This document shows positions 46,301 to 57,700 of a stretch of 64,000 nucleotides of DNA, in pieces. Under the pieces are notes generated by a model. The model made no database searches, was not told the origin of the DNA, and worked only from the letters and a program-made list of their open reading frames with translations. The DNA comes from Candidatus Vicinibacter affinis (lineage in GTDB: Bacteria; Bacteroidota; Bacteroidia; Chitinophagales; Saprospiraceae): contig JADJNH010000005.1 in NCBI GenBank assembly GCA_016714365.1, positions 2,580,501 to 2,644,500 on the forward strand, in the 5' to 3' direction. The translations under genes and the position numbers were made by a program. The first letter of the stretch is position 1; every line of letters starts with the position of its first letter.

Positions 46301-47697
46301 AAAACATCATAACTAAGTGGGTTGGAACATTCAGTTCCTATAATTCTCGGCAAAGGAAGATCATATGATCCAGAACAGGAATGAGTAGCCGTCACAACAG
46401 TATCTCTTGAAGGACACACTAAAATTGGCCCTCTATCATCAACAACTTTTATTAATTGAATGCACGTTGTATCTTGACCAGTACACCAATCTGCAATAAA
46501 CCATTCTCTTAAAATTTTGTACGACCCAACACAAACTCCTAATTTTATGTCTGTATATGTATAATTGATATTCCTACAATTTACACCTGTAGGAAATCCT
46601 GTAACACTCGGATGAGGATTTCCATTACCATCCTTTGCAAAATTTGCATTACATTGTAATGGGTCTGGATTTTTTGGAAGAGGCCCACCAAGATCCGGGT
46701 CAATTCCATCATAACTTGGGGGACAAACGATATTTGCTATAGAGCCAGCTCTGATTAAAATGGTGTCAGTGCATTTTGTTTGATTACCATATGAATCTGT
46801 CGCAGTCCAATCCCTAAAAACAGTGTCAATATATGTTACAGCCGGTGGACACACGACTTGAACCTCACGATCAGAATAAGTAAATAACGTAGGCCCACAA
46901 TTATCATAAAATGAAGATGCACTCGTAAATGTATTAGGCTTTCCAACTACTGCGGTTGGGTTTGGTGCTCCAATTGGCTTGGGAAAACCAACACCCGGTG
47001 AAGTAGGTAAAATTCCGTCCCCACAATTAACAATTACACTTCTGCATGCTAAAATAGGTTTAAGTTTGTCTTCTACCCTTAAAACACCCCAGCAAGAATT
47101 ACCTGAACATCGGTGGATGGCAGAAACTTCAAGAAATTTCCCGATATAACTTGAATTTACATTTGGACTTCCAGGAATTGTAATTTTAGTAATCGGGTCT
47201 CTTACAACGATATTGTAATCCGCATAATTAAACCCGTTGCCTTCAATTACCATCTCTGGAGTTACAACACCTTGACAAAATTCATCTAATGAAAGATTAA
47301 CTGTATCATTACAATTCACCTGTGGTGCAGACAATGCCCCTACTCTAATACGAAATGTATCAGGAGTACAAGACAACAATGGAGGAGTTTCCACCATCCT
47401 AAATACAACATCACCCGGGGTATGCCAGGTAATTTGAACTGTCTGTAACACTTGAACGATTGTAGCTGACCCAGAAATTATCTGGAACGAATAACCATTC
47501 GCAATGTCAAAATTGTTAATAAAATAAGATGCCGGAGAGTTAATCTGGCACACATAGGCATTTGGCGCCAAATTTAATGTCGCACATGTCTGTGCCTCCA
47601 ACTTTAACATGGAGAAAGAACCCACCAATAAGAACATGGGGATTATTCTTCTCAAAGTCCACGAAAAGGAAAAATTTGTAAATAACGGTCTTTTCAT
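43327..47697 (-). CDS. T9SS-secreted multidomain protein with HYR, dockerin-like and cohesin-like modules (paralogue 3)
   Basis: This is a 1456-residue exported protein. Signal peptide 1 to about 35 (ends KLEAQ), then an Ig-like domain (NGYSFQIISGSATIVQV) and the shared core: CNDTVNLSLDEFCQG, HYR modules, WTVIDWCSYNPSTG, RKQPTPVCRAG. Dockerin-like loops at about 1109-1160 (NGVTTNDIVIIQKHILG and DVNESKSITARDIADLRK), a cohesin-like domain (LTGLQVEFEFDPAKLELV) and a T9SS sorting domain (about 1370-1456, YQNKPNPFSTYT). One module has an extra stretch of about 40 residues after SCGYDVTDLNKFG. A TTG-N17-TGATTTTG element about 35 bases before the ATG (minus strand, 47729-47756) is a weak promoter candidate. 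It is first of the three small paralogues. Confidence 0.88.
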   Translation of the reverse strand: MKRPLFTNFSFSWTLRRIIPMFLLVGSFSMLKLEAQTCATLNLAPNAYVCQINSPASYFINNFDIANGYSFQIISGSATIVQVLQTVQITWHTPGDVVFRMVETPPLLSCTPDTFRIRVGALSAPQVNCNDTVNLSLDEFCQGVVTPEMVIEGNGFNYADYNIVVRDPITKITIPGSPNVNSSYIGKFLEVSAIHRCSGNSCWGVLRVEDKLKPILACRSVIVNCGDGILPTSPGVGFPKPIGAPNPTAVVGKPNTFTSASSFYDNCGPTLFTYSDREVQVVCPPAVTYIDTVFRDWTATDSYGNQTKCTDTILIRAGSIANIVCPPSYDGIDPDLGGPLPKNPDPLQCNANFAKDGNGNPHPSVTGFPTGVNCRNINYTYTDIKLGVCVGSYKILREWFIADWCTGQDTTCIQLIKVVDDRGPILVCPSRDTVVTATHSCSGSYDLPLPRIIGTECSNPLSYDVLVKRGVPNVIPSSLEATRDGVTKRYAGTNLIGFHIEDLPVGLSWLFYIVTDACGNSTECATEIFVEEKSKPTPVCHQETVVALTDAGTANVFAVSFDDGSHDNCALDSFKVRRMNPSPCGGSGNTSFADYVDFCCQDIVNNPIIVILQVKDKAGNTNECMVLVTVQDKKPPVVTCLPNITVSCGYDVTDLNKFGYYRRNESDIKQIILNDPSNSAWVQPHLWGYDGLVIEDCNLKVDSSINYSINNCGTGAITRRYTFSDDFNSPYTCVQTITLNNFKPYNGASIKFPVDTTLEGCLSSVDSSVTGRPTWPANISCATILTTYEDEVFSLVENVCYKILRKWTVIDWCSYNPSTGAGRWTDVQVIKVKNTQKPFFTSSCNNRNYDAISGECNGFAELIATADDECTDDQDLVWSYKIDLGNNGSIDVNGASSDASGVYPVGTHKITWTVEDRCGNVTTCTYLFTMVDRKQPTPVCRAGIITVIMPTTGQITIWASDLNANSFDNCTTAGRLRYSFSSNPSDASRTYFCADLDRGISKTFENVSVYVTDEAGNQDFCTTKVIIQDGLGNACPDNLGGGNTTAGLVSGTISTEQKSSLQEAMVSINGNMPSMPKYHMTQQDGQYAFASVPLSENYTIKAVKNDDALNGVTTNDIVIIQKHILGIAPLDNPYKLIAADVNESKSITARDIADLRKLILGITSELSIKKSWVFVESNYKFSDPTQPWSYSDVIKVDNLKSDISENNFVAVKLGDINGNAKANQLATVASRSYAEATLQVGETKFQNGEEIILPLNLNGLNMLTGLQVEFEFDPAKLELVDIKSGALTVESYNYNHDMISNGKIRMSFDQASGVSFEKELFSFVFKAVGSGELSNSFALSNENFSSQAYGAQNDEINLKLSFLDSKSEVKGFYLYQNKPNPFSTYTDISFLLPESGLAVLKICDVNGKVIKQISREFKSGLNNIQINNKDLNQTGIFYYILETENNRAVKKMILIN

Positions 47698-47756
47698 AAA
47701 AAATGAAGTTTTGTAAATTCGTTTTTGCCAAAATCAGTATGACTCTGCGCCGGCAA

Positions 47757-48669
47757 CACAGATCCATGGGGGATATACTTGTGGGGGATATAACCAGATC
47801 AAATAATATCAGGGCACGAGTGACCTGAATTCACTTGATCTAATCTTCGCAATAAAGTGCAAGTAGTGTTCCAAAAAAGAGGTCCGGAATTGTACTCATG
47901 ACTAAAATAGTTAATATATACATATTAAAAACACTTCACATATATTAACTATTACTAATTAATAATTTACAGTTAATAAAAATATCTTATCAGTGAAAAT
48001 ATTTTGTATAAGAAATATATCAAGCTTACTCATAATCATATCCACTCATCAAAAAAGGGCGATAATTGCTGTGTACAAATAAATCTATTATATTTTTCGC
48101 TCAAAAGCTTAGGCTCCATTTTAAACCAAATAACACCTCCTTGCTCTTTGAAAAATTTTAAACTTTGAACTAATTAAATATTTTTTGATTATCCATAAAT
48201 AATAACTTATATAATGATCTTGATTTATTTTGAATTATTTCGGAATAGAACAAAATGAAATTGGCAGGATTTAAAATTACACAACAACAACTTTATCCTG
48301 AATTCATTCAAATGTAAACTGCTTAAATAATAGGAAACTAAAATTGATAAAACCAGAAAAAATATAACAACTTCAAAGAATCTATCATTAAAAAAAATAC
48401 CTTCCAATTAAACACAATTAGTTGGTTGAATTATGCAATCAATTAATTGAAATTTGAAATTGTAATTAAAATTATAGTTTACAGAAAATTCTAAATTTAA
48501 TTTAAAGGGTGATTGTCAATTTTAGAATTTTTAAGGGTTAAAAAAATAATTTAAAGTATGTAGCTATAAATTTTTATTTTTCAATAAAAATAAAAATCTC
48601 AAGAAATAAAATACATAAAATGATTTACAGTCTCATGCTTTCCTTAAGTTTCAAAAATTAATTCTGAGC
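47757..48669. other. AT-rich intergenic region between T9SS genes
   Basis: About 0.9 kb with no convincing gene. The sequence becomes strongly AT-rich from about 47,900 onward. Near 47,765-47,795 a GGGGGATATA motif appears twice in direct repeat. The only open frame (60 codons on the minus strand at 48225-48407) has no start context or domain and is probably chance. It most likely holds the promoter and leader of paralogue 3 and the trailer of the giant gene. Confidence 0.6.
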
Positions 48670-48670
48670 A

Positions 48671-48706
48671 AAAAAAAAGCCTGCATTGCTGCAGGCCTTT
48701 TTTTTT
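48671..48706 (-). terminator. Intrinsic terminator of the giant T9SS gene
   Basis: GCCTGCA (48679-48685) and TGCAGGC (48690-48696) pair around a TTGC loop, flanked by a run of A on one side and T on the other. On the minus strand it follows the giant gene's stop by about 20 bases. Confidence 0.85.
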
Positions 48707-48724
48707 AAAATATTTTGTTCAATA

Positions 48725-51700
48725 TTACTCTACAGATATCATCTTCCTGGTAGCTGTATGATCTGCAGCATCCAGTTGATAATACAATACTCCGGTGGCA
48801 TTCAAGTCTCCTTTACTGATCTGCTGATGATTCAATCCTTTCTGACCTTTCATCTCATACACCCGAAGTACTTTCCCTGTTACATCGTATACTGTCAATT
48901 TCACAGCACCTGATTCCGGTAATCGATAGCTCACCACAGTCTCTTTGCTGAATGGGTTCGGTTCGTTTTGATACAATTCGAATACTCCGCTCTCTACGAT
49001 ACCCTTATCTGTCCTTACAAACATTACAGGCTCCAGTACATTGTCCTTCTCATCGTAGGCCTGAGCACTCGTCAGGTTGCTGTTAATTGTAAGTAGACTG
49101 CTCAGCTTTCCATTTCTGGTCGCTCTGAAGTTAACTACAAACAATTCTTCCTCCTTACCATAACTTATTCCCTTATCGGCATTCCAGCTGGTCGTCAACA
49201 TTCCCTCAGATATCCTCTTTGTTCCAAAGTTGGCTTCTGTAGTCTTCAATACACCAGACTCTATTCCCTCATACATCAAACTATTCTCGTCAAACTTCAA
49301 CGTAAACTGATATCCGGAAATATTTCTGAAGTCTGATGACTTGAAGCTCACCCGGTAACTTTCTCCTGCGATCACTTCCTGGTCTTTGATTTCAAAACTC
49401 AACTTGCCGCTTGTCCTGCTCTGACTGCTCTGGGCTCCGTTTGCTCTGGAATCTCCAGTTACATCTCCCATTTTTACTGAGATAAAGTCTATCACCTTAC
49501 TCTTATCCAACATCAGATCAGCACTTCTTGGTGCATCCCATGGTGATTTTGGATCCGCGAATGCATAGTCTGCAGGTACAAACGTCCAGCTCTTCACATT
49601 CTTGAACTCACTGTTGATTCCCAATATCAATTTCCTCAATTCTGCCATATCCGATGCAGTGATCGTTTTGCTGGCATTCACATCTGCCGCAAGCAACTTA
49701 TATGGATCTGTAATCTCTGCCAGACCAAGAATGTGTTTCTGGATCTTTACGATGTCCTGAGTTGTAACTCCATTTGCATGTTCATCATTACGCTCTGGTT
49801 TAATGCTATACGTGGTATTCATTGCCAAATCTCCGAAGCTATATGGACTACCCATCATCTGTCGCATCATAGATCCATTGTGGAACAAACTAACTTCAAC
49901 AGGCTTGGTCTCAACTCCAGTTTCAGTCTTTATGTTTCCGGAAATCTTGCCTTTTGCAGACCCTTTATCAGGACATATATCTTGGTTGTCCTGAACAACT
50001 ATAATGGTCTTACAATAATCCTTGTTTCCTTCTTCATCTTCAACCCAAAGCTCTACATCGATAATCAACTCATCATTCTGTCCTGCGTTTACAAAATCAT
50101 CACAACAAACTGTGATAGAAGTTTTTGTAGGATCATTATCGAAATACAACTTCAGATTTTCCTGGCTTGTACAGTTGTCATAACTTCCCTTATCCAGATC
50201 CTTCGCCCAGATATCCACACAGCCGCTGCTTGGCATTGGCACAGTGATCACACCTGTCAAACAATATGGTGTCGGTGCTTTGCAATCCTTGATCTCAAAC
50301 AAGCTCTCACATACTCCCACATTGCCACAGCCATCCTCCACAAACCACTTGATCTTGTGGATACCTATCGGGTACGTACCACTCGCGTTGAACGGATTAT
50401 GACTGTCGTCTGCAAATGGATTGTGGCTGTACTCCACTGTATCTCCTGCTGCATATTGTTTGCTGGTCAATGTACCTACCCGGAAGTCATAGCCTCCATG
50501 TACACCCTTGCCATCATTGAATGCATCGATCTTATATTCCCAGAACAACCAGTCTGCTGGTGTACAATTATCTGTAGCACTTGCTGTCAAACTTATGTGT
50601 CCTACACACACTCCTAACTTACTGTCGATTTTCGCAGGCTCACATGGTCCCACACTGCAACTTACCACAGGACGGTTTTGATCTCTTACTTTGATCACCT
50701 GTAAGGCCTCCCACCTTCCATGATTAGGATCGATGAATGGATCGTACTGACACCAGTCGATCACTACCCATCTCCTCAACACCTTGAAGCATGCATCCGG
50801 CTCTATGTTAAACTGCTCATCAAAATATTCTATCGACAACAACGCACAGTTGTCATCTGCATTATTGATCACCTGTGGTCTGCCCAATTGTGGATTGTCT
50901 GGTGAAATATCTGCTCCACAGCCATCCAAGGTCACCGGCGTCTGTGTACACACTCCGTTTGGCCACAACAAGTCTGTATATCTTGGATCGTTACAAGCCA
51001 CATCATCTATATAGAATGGATCGCAATCTACTACCCAGATCGTCTGTATCGCCGTTACATTGATGTTATTAGGTCCCGTCGTAGAGATAATCCTTTGGAT
51101 CACACCCTGACCACATTCTCTCAGGTCATTGACCGTGATCGTAGGCGTCGATCCACATGGACTCAATACATATCCGTCAAAGCCCCATACTAACTCATAC
51201 TTCCTGTCCCAATGCGCAGTATCAAAATACTGATAGTAGTATTCACACGCCTGGTTTGGTGCAGGTTTCGGTTGTGCATTCGTCTGTACATATCCAGGGT
51301 AACCTGTATAATCATTGCGCTCACAGAATTTGTAGCATACCAAATCCTTGGTTACCACTTTCCTCCTGTCTGTTAAGCTTGTTACTACCTTTCCAAAAGT
51401 TGCATCATTTGGATTGGTCAGTTTCGTAACATCAAACCAGAACCAGCAACTTACCACGATGTTCGGTGGTGCGATTACCGTAGGCACTGCCTTGTTTTGT
51501 ACTTCCACTTCTACCATACAGTCGCTGAATCTGCCATTCAACACACTGCTCGTGCTCGTCATCCTGATCGGTGTCACAGGTCCGGCTCCCGGATCTACAT
51601 CAAACACTCGTAACACTACCATCACCTTCGTACCTACATCCGCACAGCAGAAATCTGTATAATCATCAAAATAGATCTGATTTCCTGCAAGTATGCTGTT

Positions 51701-54700
51701 GTCATCTCCATTGCGTCCCTGACATGCTACCACATTGTTTGAATTACTTCCATTATTCGTTCCCAGCAATTCTGCCATTCTGATCACCTTGAAGTAAACA
51801 TGCGGCTGACAATTGTCAAAACTTCCTTCATCAAGATCCTCTGCATGCAATCTCGCATAATTCGTCAATGGACTCTGATTTCCACTCAGGCTCACTACTG
51901 TAGCTGTTCTACATACTGCCTGCGGTGGTACACGGTCTATCACATTCAATACTATTCGCTTCTTCGTAATGTTGCCACAGCAATCCGTCGCTACTATATA
52001 GCCATTGTATATTCCTTCTGGCATATCCAATACCACAAATCCTGCTGTCTCATCTCCCAACACTGTTCCATTGTCTACTTCTACCGTATAGTGCACCTCA
52101 TTTGAACAATTGTCCAATATCCATGGCGCAGGCACCTCCCATCTTCCAGTACAGGTCCAGCTCTCCATATTTACTCGTGCACTATCCGGATACAACACCT
52201 GTGGACCTTCATCGTCTATCACCTTGATGATTTGATTATGGCCACCCAACTGGCTTGTACACCAATCCATCACTGTCCACTGTCTCAATACTTTGTAGCA
52301 ACCTATCGGACCTGCATCACATCCCGGCGTCGCCAGGTCAAATACGATGTCCTTGTATGTTACCGTAAGGTTTGAACACTCCGCTCCTCCAGGACGTCCT
52401 GTTCCTACCCACATGATGTGGCGGTCAGGGCCCCAGCACAATGGATTGTTTGGTGACCATTGTCTGTGCTGTGGATAATACACTGGATCAGGACTTGGAT
52501 GTCCATAATGTGGATCATTCAAATCATCGATACAATTCCAGCCCAACACTCTCGGTAACCTTCTGTTTGGATACTGATCCGGTGCGTTAGGATTTGCCAA
52601 CCAAAACGCTGAATCCAGGATATACCCATCAACACACTCAGGGAAATCCGCCATGTGTGGTGTTACATTCTTATTCCTGTCTATCTTCTCATCACATTCT
52701 AACGCAGGCTGATCCAAATTGTCATAGTTCGATGGAACGGTCACCTCAAATAAATCTCCGATTTTTACTGTAATGGTCTGTACACAAACTGACTTGTTTC
52801 CGGATGCATCCGTTGCAGTCCATGTTCTGGTTATCCTTCGTGCATAGCCCTGAGGACATCCCCCCTGAACTTCACTGTCATGATAACCTATATTCGCTCC
52901 TCCACAATTCTCGTAAACACTTGGCAGACCTGCTACAATTGGTGCTGTACTTGATGCGCAAGACAAGCTTATATCTGGAGGGCATGTCATTTTTGGTGCT
53001 ATCTTATCTTCTACTCTTCCATGGCCCCAACAGCTGTTGCCGGTAACCGGATCTATGATCGTTATCTTTAATTCTCTTCCTATGTCGTTGCCATTGATTT
53101 GTACCCCGCGTCTATTAGGCTCTCGGTCAATCAGTGGACCTCCTTTCCAATCTCTTACTTCTACTATGTAGTCATCATAGCAAGAGTATGGACCTCCTTC
53201 CAATACCATATCCGGATAAATCGTAGCTCTACAGCTATCATCCAGGCTGATTTGTATGTCGTCATTGCAAGCCAACGCTCTGGTCGGATTTGCGTATTTA
53301 TTCACACAAACCTCAAACTCACATGTACCCACATTGCCCGATGCATCTGTCGCTCGGTAACATAGTTTCGTACAGCCTATAGGGAAAAAACATCCCGGGC
53401 CATATGGCGCACCACAAGTTTGTACCAATGGCACCCGATTCGAATTCGCCAAATTGTATCCTATCACACCCATCCAGTTGGCTCCTCCAAATCCAAATGA
53501 GCTGTTGATAAATGGCGCTGCAAACTGTCCTCCAGTATACGTCGCTCCGTTTATAGGTGTATTGATATTTGCATCTCCCATTGGCCTTGCCGCACAGCCA
53601 CTAAACAAAGAAGCGTTCGTGCCTCCTGTGCCCGGTGCATGGATATAGATTCCTCTGGTCTCCCCAGGTGCCATTGTCAAGCAGCCCAATACCGTAGTCT
53701 CAGTTTGGATCGGTGCACAACGTTTAATAGTATCCGTTCTGGTGCCCGTCAACAATCTAAAGCTGTCGATCACCGTGGTGAATTGTGCTCCTGATGTCGG
53801 TGTCCGTGTAGCACACAATGTCCAAGCATTCGGCGTAGCCACTACCGGCGCATGCCCACCAGGATTCCTAGTATAATATATGTTGTGGGGTACGTTCGCA
53901 AAAGCTCGCTCACCCAACAACTGTAAATTCAATAAACTTCCTGAAGTATTGATCAGGTCAAACATCACTCCCCAACTGGCAGCTCCTCCGGTAATAGACC
54001 AGTAAGATGCCGGTGGCAAACATACGGTAGTTGTATTTCGGTTACCAAAGTATGCGCCTGCAGGACAATTGTCCATCGCCATAAATGGCGGTGCATCCCA
54101 ACTGGCTTCACACTCCCCTGGACCAAGGTTTATGGTAACAGGTGATTTCGTAGGACAACCCATAATTACCGGTGGCAAATTATCCACAACCGTAACTACA
54201 GCTAAGCAGGTGCCTACGTTTCCGCACTCATCTGTAGCCCTCAAATTAACATTGTTTGGACCTATGTTGGCACAAGTAAAGCTAGATGGCACAGCTGTTA
54301 TAACTATTGCAGGAGTGGCAGTACAATTGTCAGAAACACTGGATAATAATTGCTGTGGAGTGACTGTCGCATTGCCGTTTGCATCCAGGAAGATAGTTAT
54401 ATTTCTACATACAACAACCGGTGCTGTATTGTCGAAAACGGTAATTACTTGAGCACAAGTACCCGAATTACCGCAGACATCAGTAGATCTATAAGTTCTG
54501 GTTACTGTAAACCTGTTGGCGCAAGTCATATTTGTAATCACATCTCCCACATGAGTGACTACAATGCCTACGTTTCCACAATGATCCGCAGTGATAACAC
54601 TGGCCACATTAACTGGTGGAACTGCACTAGCACATTGTACTGTAACCGGAGGAGGACAAACTACCGATGGTGCAGTAATATCATTAACTGTTATTATTTG

Positions 54701-57700
54701 AGTACAAGTTACTGCACTTCCAGGGCAACAACTATTTACTGCGCGATATGTCCTTGTAACCACATATCTGTTGGCACAAGTTTGGTTACTGATCACATCA
54801 CTGACATGAGTCACCGTTGCAGGACTTGCGCATGGATTGGAAGTAACAACAACGCTGGCTGGATTTGGTGCCGGAACATCTATAGCACATCCAACAGTAA
54901 GTGGCGCAGGACAACTGATTGTTGGTGGACCATTAACGGTTACAGCCTGACTGACGCACTGGGTACAACCAGGATGTCTGTTATTAGGCACATTGTCTGC
55001 AGCGTCAAAACAATATTGGACCGTATGATTTCCTAATCCAACTGATGCTGGATTAAATACAGTATTTACCACACCATTCACTCTAAATACGCCTACTCCT
55101 GATGCTGGACCGGATCCATCCCCTAAAGTGGCAGATCCATTTAATACAACAGCTGGATCTGTAATGCAGTAATTAGCATTTAACCCATTGATTTGTGGGT
55201 TTGGATAATAACATGTATTTCCAATGCTTAGGGTTACACCCAGACTATTTGTAACAGAAACTGTATAACCAATAGCATCCACATGCTTACCTCTCAATGT
55301 ATAATAAACGTTCTCGTCCGCCTCATCAAATTGTCCGTCATTATCATTGTCTATACCATCTGCTGTACCAACTGTTAATGTTGTGCCTATTGGTATGGCT
55401 AAAGGAGCTGCCGGTGGAGGTGGACTTGAATTTAAAAACAATCCACTCACGGCACTTACAGACCAGGATTGACCTGAAGGTGCATTAACCTGAACTAATT
55501 CACTAAATTGTCCATTGGTTAAAGTGGTAGCATTATTTAAGCAACTGCATGGATCCTTGATAGTCAATGTACAATTAGTTACTGTCACACTTCTGGTTGA
55601 AGAAGCAGAACATCCTTTTGAATCAGTTACCGTATAGGTTAGCGAATATGTTCCGGGAGTTGGGCAATTAAAGATTGGATTAACAATTCCAGTATTGCTT
55701 AAGAAAGCTGCTCCTGTGCCGGTCCAAAGATGAGTATAGGTCCCAGTTCCGCCAGAAGGGTTACCATTCATATTTACCGGTTGACCTTGACAAGTATTTA
55801 CGACTGCAGGAGTTATATTAACTACAGGGGTTGGATTGATGACAAGAGTTCTGGAAGCTGATGGTCTACACGAAATATCAGTAGGAACCGGAGACAGTAT
55901 CGCATACAAATAATACGTTCCGGTACCAGGAAAAATATGGTTGGTGGTAGCAGTTGTTCCTCCTCCTCCTAGGCTAGCATTTGGAATTGTCGCAATGATA
56001 GTTCCTCCGGAATATGGGTCTGCAAGTACCACATTTGATCTTTTAAATGTTATGCCATAGGTATTGCCCATATTAGAAAGACCCGAAGCCAGCAAATTGA
56101 CATTCATGCCATCACATGCTTCATTTGCCGGGGTTGTTGTAAGAATGCCAATAGCAGGACAAACATTACATCCACCAGGACCATTTAAAGTTACTGCTAA
56201 AACGGATGCGCAACCGTTTCCGCTTGAAGTTACGGTTACGGAATAACCTCCCGCAACCAGTCCGGAAATATCCTCAATATTGTTAGTATACCCGTTTGGA
56301 CCTATCCATGCATAAGTATAAGTGCCGGTTGGGGTAACTGTAAGATTGATCGAACCATCTGTAGAAACGCAAGTTGTAGGCTCAATGTGATTTTCCGATA
56401 ACCCAGGGTTAGGAAGTACATTCACAGTGGAGCTTGCTGTTTTAGTACAGCCATTTGCATCCGTAACCGTTACGGTGTAGGTGGTATTCATTACAGGAGC
56501 TACAGTAATTGCATCTGTCATACCCCCTGTACTCCATGAATAACCGGTGCCTCCTGATGCAGTTAGGATAATATTTTTTCCTGAACAATTGCTTGGATTC
56601 AGAGGCACAATCGCTGCATTTGGCAATGGGTTAACCACGATTTGAGTAGTTCTGGTTGAAGAACAATTATTGGCATCCGTCACGGTTACTGTATAAGATG
56701 TATTAATCGAAGGATTAACGGTTATTTTTGCTGAATTGCCTCCATTACTCCATTGGTATCCTGTTCCTCCTGATGCTGTGATCATTACAGACGCTCCATT
56801 ACAAATAATACTGTCGTTAGGTGTATTTCCGGAGCTTTCCATGTAGCTAATTCCAATCACTGGCTTTTGGGTAACCGTAATTTTTCTACTCAAGACATCA
56901 CTGCAACCACCTGCATCAGTGACCGTAACAATATAATTTGTAGTGACAATCGGATTTACATTTATAGCGCCCGTTGTGGCACCATTACTCCATGAATACA
57001 TAGTGCCACCGGTAGCTGTAATCACAGCAAGATCTCCAGCGCATATGGTACTGTCATTTGGGGCATTACCAGAATTGTCTGTCTCTGATATATTTGCATT
57101 TGGATTTACAATCAAGCTGGTGAAACCAGAAGAAGAACAACCGTTTGAAGCGGTTACTGTTACATTGTAAAGAGTAGAAGTTTGGACATTTGACGCCAAT
57201 GGATTTTTTATCAAGTTATTGTTCAAATAATTTGTAGGGGACCACACATAATTTAAACCCCTCGAAAACTTGTATGCATCTGGAATTCCTGACCATAATG
57301 GTGTATTATTTCTTCCAGGAATTACTAATCCCAAGGTGCCAGTGGCATTTTCTATGCCCTGAACTTTATTTGAGGTGGTCTGAGTCATTAACCCGGTATG
57401 AATTTCAATTTCATTGGAGCCTTCTTTGATAATTATTTGGTATGAACATTGTCCTGTGCCTGAAAAAAAATTGGTAGTATCTACAATCAAAACAAATTGT
57501 CTATTTGGGGCCGAACCCTTAATAAAATACCAAACATCTGTAGAGACATTCGTCCCCATATTAAGATCTGAAAAGACACCAGCGATGGTAGCATTGGGGG
57601 TCAGAGTATTTGGCATAGTATTGTTATAGCCAGAAGCAGTTGCAGTTTCAAAATGAATATTACCATTTGTGCTAATGGTTAAAGAAGAATAGGATATTCC

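Noticed and set aside
48225..48407. 60-codon hydrophobic open frame on the minus strand
   Set aside because: It is in very AT-rich intergenic DNA, where hydrophobic chance frames are expected. It has no promoter or family match.
49733..50617. 294-codon open frame on the plus strand
   Set aside because: It is antisense to the giant T9SS gene, has no domain or start context, and such long antisense frames recur across the array because of biased codon use.
54350..55036. 228-codon open frame on the plus strand, rich in Cys, Ser and Tyr
   Set aside because: It is the complement of repetitive HYR coding sequence in the giant gene. Its odd composition reflects that repeat.
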